From the NCBI RefSeq assembly GCF_026712185.1, contig NZ_JAPPUX010000001.1, positions 620,001 to 684,000 of the forward strand: 64,000 bases of DNA, read 5' to 3'. Below, piece after piece: positions 56,951-64,000 of this stretch. This DNA comes from Nocardioides pini. Its GTDB lineage: Bacteria; Actinomycetota; Actinomycetes; Propionibacteriales; Nocardioidaceae. The position numbers were made by a program, and so were the translations under genes. The first letter of the stretch is position 1. Every line of letters begins with the position of its first letter. The notes under the pieces are model-generated. The model did not search any database and was not told the origin of the DNA. It was given only the letters and a program-made list of their open reading frames with translations.

Positions 56951-58006
56951 TCAGGCCCAGCCGTAGACCATGCCCATCGCCTCGCGCACCTCGGCCAGGG
57001 TCGCCTCCGCGACCTCGTTGGCGCGGGCGTTGCCGCGGCGGAGCACCTCGTCGAGGTAGCCGGGGTCGGCCTCGAGCTCCGCGCGGCGGGCGCGCAGCGG
57101 GGCGAGCTCGGTGTTGATGGCCTCGGTGAGGCGACCCTTGAGCGCACCACCGCCGCCGTCACCGATCTCCTCGGCGACCGTCGCCGGGTCGACGCCCTCG
57201 CACAGGCCGATGAGGGTGAGCAGGTTCGCGACCTCCGGGCGGTTGTCCGGGTCGTAGGTGATGACGCGGTCGCTGTCGGTCTTGGCGCCCTTGAGCTTCT
57301 TGGCCGTCTCGTCGGCGCTCATCCGCAGCTCGACCACGTTGCTCTTGGACTTGCTCATCTTGGTGCCGTCGGTGCCGAGGATCAGCGGCGCCTCGGACAG
57401 CAGGGCACCCGGCTCCGGGAACACCGGGGCGTACCTGTCGTTGAAGCGGCGCGCGACGACGCGGGTCTGCTCGAGGTGGGGGAGCTGGTCGCGGCCGACG
57501 GGCACGACGTTGGCCTTGCAGAACAGGATGTCGGCGGCCTGGTGGACGGGGTAGGTGAGCAGCAGCCCGCCGATCGAGGTGATGCCGGCCGACTTGGCCT
57601 CCTCCTTGACGGTGGGGTTGCGCTGCAGCTCCGCCACGCTGACGAGGCTGAGGAAGGGCAGCATCAGCTGGTTGAGCGCCGGCACCGAGGAGTGTGTGAA
57701 GATCGTCGCCCGCTCGGGGTCGAGGCCGGCGGCGATGTTGTCGACCAGCAGGTTGCGCACGTTGCCGGCGATGTCGCCGGCGACCTCGCGGTCAGTGATC
57801 ACCTGGTAGTCCGCGATCAGCTGCCAGATCTCGGCGCCGCTGTCCTGGAGGCGGAGGCGGTTGCGGATCGAGCCGAAGTAGTGGCCGATGTGCAGCGCCC
57901 CGGTCGGACGGTCCCCGGTCAGCATGCGCAACGAGGCCGGGTCCTTCGCCATCTGCTCCTCGATGGCGTCGCTGCGGGCCTGTGCGGCGCGGAAGGTGTC
58001 ACTCAC
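56951..58006 (-). CDS. trpS: Tryptophanyl-tRNA synthetase
   Basis: 351 residues from GTG at 58006. Class I signatures: GDRPTGALHIGHYFGSI (HIGH) and GTKMSKSKSN (KMSKS). GRDQLPHLEQTRVVARRFN is the usual middle segment. It charges tRNATrp. A TAGGAT box is placed 7 nt before the GTG. Confidence 0.95.
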   Translation of the reverse strand: MSDTFRAAQARSDAIEEQMAKDPASLRMLTGDRPTGALHIGHYFGSIRNRLRLQDSGAEIWQLIADYQVITDREVAGDIAGNVRNLLVDNIAAGLDPERATIFTHSSVPALNQLMLPFLSLVSVAELQRNPTVKEEAKSAGITSIGGLLLTYPVHQAADILFCKANVVPVGRDQLPHLEQTRVVARRFNDRYAPVFPEPGALLSEAPLILGTDGTKMSKSKSNVVELRMSADETAKKLKGAKTDSDRVITYDPDNRPEVANLLTLIGLCEGVDPATVAEEIGDGGGGALKGRLTEAINTELAPLRARRAELEADPGYLDEVLRRGNARANEVAEATLAEVREAMGMVYGWA

Positions 58007-58013
58007 GCGGACG

Positions 58014-58019
58014 ATCCTA
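58014..58019 (-). promoter_or_regulatory. TAGGAT -10 box of trpS
   Basis: TAGGAT on the minus strand, 7 nt before the GTG at 58006, points to a leaderless trpS mRNA. Confidence 0.55.
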
Positions 58020-58053
58020 ATCAGGGGCCCGTCGACGTCACGATCGGGTTCTG

Positions 58054-58059
58054 TAGGGT
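58054..58059 (+). promoter_or_regulatory. TAGGGT -10 box of the 2'-5' RNA ligase-like gene
   Basis: TAGGGT ends 7 nt before the GTG at 58067. Together with the trpS box it shows two divergent leaderless starts in a gap of 60 nt. Confidence 0.55.
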
Positions 58060-58066
58060 TTCGGGG

Positions 58067-58576
58067 GTGCCCACCATCGGAGTAGCGATCGCGATCCCCG
58101 AGCCCTGGGCGAGCGAGCTCCAGGACTACCGGACCAGCGTCGGCGACACGACGGCGACGCAGATCCCCACGCACATCACGCTGGTCCCGCCGACCGAGGT
58201 GCCCGACGACGACCTCGACGCGGTGCGCGCCCACCTGTCCCAGGCGGCGTCCACCGTGCCTCCGTTCGTCATCCACCTGCGCGGCACCGGCACGTTCCGC
58301 CCGGTCTCACCGGTCGTGTTCGTCACCCTGGCCGAGGGGATCTCGGGCTGCGAGGTGCTCGCGGGCGCCGTACGACAGGGGCCGCTCGAGGTCGAGCTGC
58401 ACTACCCCTACCACCCGCACGTCACCATCGCCCACCACCTCGACGACCAGGCGCTCGACCGGGCGTTCGCGGAGCTCGCGGAGTTCGAGTGCCGCTTCGA
58501 CGTCGGCGCCTTCAGCCTCTACGTCCACGACACCGGCACGGGCTGGCGAGCCACCGACCACTTCGCGCTGGGCTGA
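58067..58576 (+). CDS. LigT/2H phosphoesterase (2'-5' RNA ligase family)
   Basis: 169 residues from GTG. The two HxT motifs that define the 2H family are THITLV (near residue 45) and PHVTIA (near 123), at the usual spacing. Members act on 2'-5' or cyclic phosphodiesters of RNA or nucleotides. The true substrate is unknown. It runs into the YihY gene with a 2-nt gap. Confidence 0.8.
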   Translation: MPTIGVAIAIPEPWASELQDYRTSVGDTTATQIPTHITLVPPTEVPDDDLDAVRAHLSQAASTVPPFVIHLRGTGTFRPVSPVVFVTLAEGISGCEVLAGAVRQGPLEVELHYPYHPHVTIAHHLDDQALDRAFAELAEFECRFDVGAFSLYVHDTGTGWRATDHFALG

Positions 58577-58578
58577 GC

Positions 58579-59643
58579 GTGCCCGTCCTCGACAGCGTCA
58601 AGCAGCGCGTCGCCCGCGCGCGGGAGCGGCGTCCTGTCGTCGACCACCTGGTCCGCGCCGTCGAGCACTACGGACAGGTCGACGGCAGCGCGCTGGCCGC
58701 CGCGGTGACGTACTTCGCCTTCCTGTCGTTCTTCCCGATCCTCGCCCTCGCCTTCGCGATCTTCGGCCAGGTGACGAAGGTCTACGAGGACGCCCAGGAC
58801 ACGCTCGTCGACGCGGCCAACTCCGTCCTCCCGGGCCTGGTCGGCGGTGACAGCGGGGTCCCGCTCGACACCCTGCAGGACGCGGCGCCGGGGATCTTCA
58901 GCGTCGGCATCCTGCTGACCCTCTACTCCGGCCTGGGGTGGCTCTCGGGCATGCGCTCCGCGCTGACGGCGATCTTCGAGGAGCCCGAGCGCGAGCAGCC
59001 GAGCTTCGTCGTCGGCAAGCTGCGCGACGTGCTCGCGCTCCTGGCGCTCGGCACCATCCTGGTCGCGAGCGTGGCGGTGTCCGGCGTCGCGACCAAGGTG
59101 CTCACCCCGATCATGGAGTGGCTCGCGCTGGGCGTCGTCGCCGAGGGCTTCTTCTGGGTGCTGGCCCTCTGCCTGGGCCTCGCGGCCAACACGTTGCTCT
59201 ACTTCGCGTTCTTCCGCCTGCTCGCGCAGCCCGACATCCCCAGCAGGGCGCTGTGGTCCGGCGCGCTCCTGGGCGCCCTCCTGTTCGAGATCATGAAGCA
59301 GCTGTCCACCTTCCTGCTCAAGGCGACCGCGAGCTCGCCGGCCTTCCAGGCCTTCGGCATCGCGCTGATCCTGCTGGTGTGGATCAACTACTTCTCCCGC
59401 GTCGTCGTCCTCTCCGCCGCGTGGTCCCACACCTCGCCGGAGGCCCGCGCCCTCCGCGACGCGCACCGGGTCGCCGACCAGATGCCCGAGGGTCCCGGCA
59501 TCGACCTCGCCGCGGCAGCGCCCGCCGTACGCTCCGCGTCCTCCGCCCCCGCCACCCCCACCGCGTCCCCGAAGGCCGCCTTCGCCGCCGGCGCGGCCTC
59601 GATGCTCGGCCTCGTCGCCCTCCTCCGCCGCCGGGGTTCCTGA
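58579..59643 (+). CDS. YihY/virulence-factor BrkB-family membrane protein
   Basis: 354 residues from GTG. Family features are DGSALAAAVTYFAFLSFFPILALAF in the first helix (first part shown) and IALILLVWINYFSRVVVLSAAW in the last. Six helices are visible. The final 80 residues are Ala/Pro-rich and likely cytoplasmic, ending in a hydrophobic stretch and RRRGS. Function is unknown. It converges on sdhB across hairpin repeats. Confidence 0.82.
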   Translation: MPVLDSVKQRVARARERRPVVDHLVRAVEHYGQVDGSALAAAVTYFAFLSFFPILALAFAIFGQVTKVYEDAQDTLVDAANSVLPGLVGGDSGVPLDTLQDAAPGIFSVGILLTLYSGLGWLSGMRSALTAIFEEPEREQPSFVVGKLRDVLALLALGTILVASVAVSGVATKVLTPIMEWLALGVVAEGFFWVLALCLGLAANTLLYFAFFRLLAQPDIPSRALWSGALLGALLFEIMKQLSTFLLKATASSPAFQAFGIALILLVWINYFSRVVVLSAAWSHTSPEARALRDAHRVADQMPEGPGIDLAAAAPAVRSASSAPATPTASPKAAFAAGAASMLGLVALLRRRGS

Positions 59644-59653
59644 GCCTGCTCGA

Positions 59654-59785
59654 GCGGTGGGTGAGCCACATTCCGCCGCCACCGAAGGTGGCTCCGGCAC
59701 CGCTCGCCGGCGTGTCGCCCGTGTCGGTGGCGCGGGCGGTGGCCCAGCCACATTCGCGGCTGCTGGAACGTGGGTGAGGCACCGC
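59654..59785. repeat. Array B: hairpin repeat, two units, period 82 bp
   Basis: Two units with left arms at 59654 and 59736 and right arms at 59688 and 59770, each with 16-nt arms (13 of 16 paired) and an 18-nt loop. The 32-nt spacer between them shares TCGC-GGCGTGTCG with array A at 35353. This is the main content of the 203-nt gap between the convergent YihY and sdhB genes. It is the same family with the same geometry. Confidence 0.85.
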
Positions 59786-59797
59786 CCGGAGACGCGA

Positions 59798-59827
59798 ACG
59801 AGGGCCGGGGGAGACCCCGGCCCTCGT
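59798..59827. terminator. Bidirectional terminator hairpin before the sdh operon end
   Basis: A perfect 13-bp stem (ACGAGGGCCGGGG with its complement) and 4-nt loop lies 20 nt from the sdhB stop, just beyond repeat array B. Confidence 0.75.
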
Positions 59828-59846
59828 CGGTGTGGCAGTACGTCGC

Positions 59847-60589
59847 TCAGTGACCGTGCTTGATCGCGGTGCGGAGGTCGCGGTTGAGCTGGGAGATCAC
59901 GTCGAGCGGGATCTCCTTGGGGCAGGCAGCGGTGCAGGCACCGATGTTGGTGCAGCCGCCGAAGCCCTCGTGGTCGTGCTGGGCGACCATGTTGACGACG
60001 CGCTCGTCGCGCTCGGGCTGGCCCTGGGGGAGCAGGCCGAGGTGGGTGACCTTGGCGCCCATGAAGAGGGAGGCCGAGCCGTTGGGGCAGGCCGCCACGC
60101 AGGCGCCGCAGCCGATGCAGGTCGCGACGTTGAAGGCACGGTCGGCGTCGTCCTTGGGGACCGGGACCGAGTGGGCCTCGGGCGCCGAGCCGGTGTTGAC
60201 CGAGACGTAGCCGCCGGCCTGGATGATGCGGTCGAAGGCGCCGCGGTCGACGACGAGGTCCTTGACGACCGGGAAGGCGTCGGAGCGCCACGGCTCGATC
60301 GTGATGGTCTCGCCGTCGGTGAAGGAGCGCATGTGGAGCTGGCAGGTCGTGGTGACCTCCGGACCGTGCGCGTCGCCGTTGATCATCAGCCCGCACATGC
60401 CGCAGATGCCCTCGCGGCAGTCGGAGTCGAACGCGATCGGGTCCTCGCCCTGGTCGTTGAGCTGCTCGTTGAGCACGTCGAGCATCTCGAGGAACGACAT
60501 GTCGGGCGAGACGTCGGCCAGCTGGTAGGTGTGCATCGCACCGGGGCTGACGGCGTCGGGCTGACGCCAGATCTTGAGGGTCAGGTTCA

Positions 60590-60590
<1 letters not shown>
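59847..60590 (-). CDS. sdhB: Succinate dehydrogenase/fumarate reductase iron-sulfur subunit
   Basis: 247 residues. The [2Fe-2S] cysteines lie in [12 protein letters not shown] with a fourth in TTCQLH. The [4Fe-4S] and [3Fe-4S] cysteines lie in [14 protein letters not shown] and [16 protein letters not shown]. It passes electrons from SdhA to the membrane subunit. It starts on the last base of sdhA. Confidence 0.95.
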
Positions 60591-62638
<2,048 letters not shown>

Positions 62639-62651
62639 GTGCGGTGACCCC

Positions 62652-63371
62652 TTACTTGGTGATGATGCCCGCGAGCACGGCGAGCGGGACGAGGGAGAAG
62701 CCGATCGAGACGATCAGCGCGATGACGAAGCCGAACACCTTGGCGCGCTGCCGCTTGGCCGCGGTGCCGGTCCAGCCGAGGGTCTGCGCGGCGCTCCAGA
62801 TGCCGTGGTGGAGGTGCGCGCCCAGGGCGAGCATCGCGACGATGTAGATGAGCGTCATCCACCAGACGTCGAAGGTGTCGACCATCAGGTCGTAGGGGTC
62901 GTTGGTGGCGCCGCCCTGCGGGTTGACCTTGCCGATGGTGAAGTTGAGCAGGTGCCAGATCAGGAAGACCAGGATGGTCACGCCACCCCAGCGCATCATC
63001 AGGCTGGCCCGCGTCGTGCCGGTGTTCTTCTTCACGACGTACTTGGTGGTGCGGGCCCGGGCCGCGCGACGCCACAGCACGAACGCGCAGGCGACGTGCA
63101 CGACCAGCGACAGGATCAGGCCGAGGCGCAGGATCCACAGGGCGCCCTCGTGCGGCAGCATCGGCTCCCCGAGCTCGCGCAGGTGGTGGGCGTACTCGTT
63201 GAACGCGTCGTGGCCGGCGAACGCCTTGAGGTTGCCGTACATGTGCGCGAGCACGAAGCCGAGGAAGATGAAGCCGCTGACCGCCATGCCCAGCTTGAGC
63301 GCGATGGTGGTGCGCGAGGCCCGCGCACCCTTCACCAGCGTGGGCCGAGGGGGAGTGAGTTGGGTTGCCAC
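62652..63371 (-). CDS. sdhC: Succinate dehydrogenase cytochrome b subunit
   Basis: 239 residues from GTG. Five membrane helices with heme-ligand candidates: [36 protein letters not shown] and [11 protein letters not shown]. It belongs to the single-subunit, diheme type found with SdhCAB operons of actinobacteria. The order sdhC-sdhA-sdhB is tight (13 nt, then a 1-base overlap). Confidence 0.9.
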   Translation of the reverse strand: MATQLTPPRPTLVKGARASRTTIALKLGMAVSGFIFLGFVLAHMYGNLKAFAGHDAFNEYAHHLRELGEPMLPHEGALWILRLGLILSLVVHVACAFVLWRRAARARTTKYVVKKNTGTTRASLMMRWGGVTILVFLIWHLLNFTIGKVNPQGGATNDPYDLMVDTFDVWWMTLIYIVAMLALGAHLHHGIWSAAQTLGWTGTAAKRQRAKVFGFVIALIVSIGFSLVPLAVLAGIITK

Positions 63372-63377
63372 GTCGCC

Positions 63378-63383
63378 ACGTTA
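63378..63383 (-). promoter_or_regulatory. TAACGT -10 box of the sdh operon
   Basis: TAACGT on the minus strand lies 6 nt before the GTG of sdhC, which would make the operon transcript leaderless. Confidence 0.45.
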
Positions 63384-63528
63384 TCGCGGCACTCCGACGC
63401 ACGACGCGCCGAGGGCGTGTGACGTTTTGCTGGGCGCGGTGTCTTCCGCTCAGGCGTGACACAGGTCATAGTCGGGACCGTCGTCCGGGACCACCCTCCC
63501 GGATCGTCGGGACCTTCACGGAGGACGT

Positions 63529-64000
63529 ATGGCGACAACCGACCACGGCGTGACCAGTCCGACCCGCGCGCGCATCGACGTGCGGACGTTGCGCCAGGAC
63601 CGGTGGTGGCTCTCGCCCCTGACGACGTTCGTCGTGTTCACTGCGTTCGTCGTCTACGCGACGCTCCGCGCCTTCATGGGACGCGACTACTACGCCACCC
63701 CTTACCTGTCGCCGTTCTACTCGCCGTGCCTGGGCGACTGCGTCGAGGGAGCCTCCGACTTCGGCCAGCCGTTCGCGTGGTGGCCGCTGTCCGCGGCGCT
63801 GATCATCCTGATCTTCCCGCTGGGCTTCCGGATGACCTGCTACTACTACCGCAAGGCCTACTACCGGGCCTTCTGGCTGAGCCCGCCCGCGTGCGGCGTC
63901 GCCGAGCCCCACGGGTCCTACTCGGGCGAGACCAGGTTCCCGCTGATCCTGCAGAACGTCCACCGCTGGTTCTGGTACGCCGCCGTGCTGGTCGGCCTGG
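63529..64000 (+). CDS. Membrane protein divergent from sdhCAB, 3' end cut by window edge
   Basis: 157 residues visible. It starts after GGAGG at 6 nt. Three membrane segments show: LTTFVVFTAFVVYATLRAFM, WPLSAALIILIFPLGF and, at the cut, WYAAVLVGL. The outer loop has YYATPYLSPFYSPC, and YYYRKAYYRAFWLSPPACG follows the second. Such a protein is often found beside actinobacterial sdh genes, but its function is not known. It could be an accessory membrane protein of the complex. Confidence 0.7.
   Translation, partial: MATTDHGVTSPTRARIDVRTLRQDRWWLSPLTTFVVFTAFVVYATLRAFMGRDYYATPYLSPFYSPCLGDCVEGASDFGQPFAWWPLSAALIILIFPLGFRMTCYYYRKAYYRAFWLSPPACGVAEPHGSYSGETRFPLILQNVHRWFWYAAVLVGL

Overview
The window is about 64 kb of very GC-rich DNA from an actinobacterium. 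G/C dominates third codon positions, GTG starts are frequent, and long mirror open frames lie opposite the real genes. The gene content fits a Nocardioides-like member of the Propionibacteriales; that placement is inferred from gene order and style, not from a marker gene. I saw no rRNA, tRNA, CRISPR, prophage or insertion sequence. The window is mostly core chromosome with a few accessory loci.

Layout. 1-10.4 kb: small metabolic and hypothetical genes, including a cut cytidylyltransferase, a decayed VOC gene, two FAD oxidoreductases, RecQ, an SnoaL-like protein, a pentapeptide/DinB protein, a hydrolase, an amphi-Trp protein, an acyl-CoA dehydrogenase and an LLM oxidoreductase. 10.5-15.7 kb: a giant AfsR-like regulator (BTAD, STAND NTPase, membrane segment, WD40 propeller) divergent from a cassette of two tiny lipoproteins and a small membrane protein. 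15.7-24 kb: an asymmetric heterodimeric ABC exporter, a YbaK-type deacylase, a cytosolic/secreted pair of glycerophosphodiester phosphodiesterases, and a cysteine-desulfurase-like enzyme. 24-30 kb: a PspC/LiaF-like envelope-stress locus, converging with a second two-component system. 30-38 kb: amino-acid permease plus UspA, PcrA helicase, a hairpin-repeat array, an M23 peptidase and a photolyase. 38-40 kb: sucCD. 40-43.7 kb: an ECF-type sigma protein fused to an extracytoplasmic sensor, followed by a two-domain lipoprotein. 43.8-50.9 kb: a conserved block of DUF6350, YibE/F, purN, ZTP riboswitch, purH, folD, DUF3017 and mdh. 51-59.6 kb: lipoprotein, aquaporin with a Gln/Pro tail, monomeric icd, MFS transporter, a 52-residue protein, trpS, LigT-like ligase and YihY. 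59.8-64 kb: sdhCAB and a divergent membrane protein cut by the edge.

How they work together. sucCD, mdh, icd and sdhCAB provide most of a TCA-cycle segment, and purN/purH/folD link one-carbon metabolism to purine synthesis under a ZTP riboswitch. Several loci sense the envelope: the PspC pair, the sigma-sensor fusion, the AfsR-like regulator and the second two-component system.

Most interesting signals: (1) two arrays of one palindromic repeat family, with 16-nt arms, 18-nt loop and an 82-bp period, each between convergent genes; (2) the AfsR-like regulator with its lipoprotein cassette and 11-bp-phased direct repeats; (3) the membrane-anchored sigma-sensor fusion with its lipoprotein; (4) a RecQ and a PcrA that share a similar C-terminal Tudor-like tail; (5) twelve genes with a TANNNT box 6-7 nt before the start codon, the signature of leaderless mRNAs.
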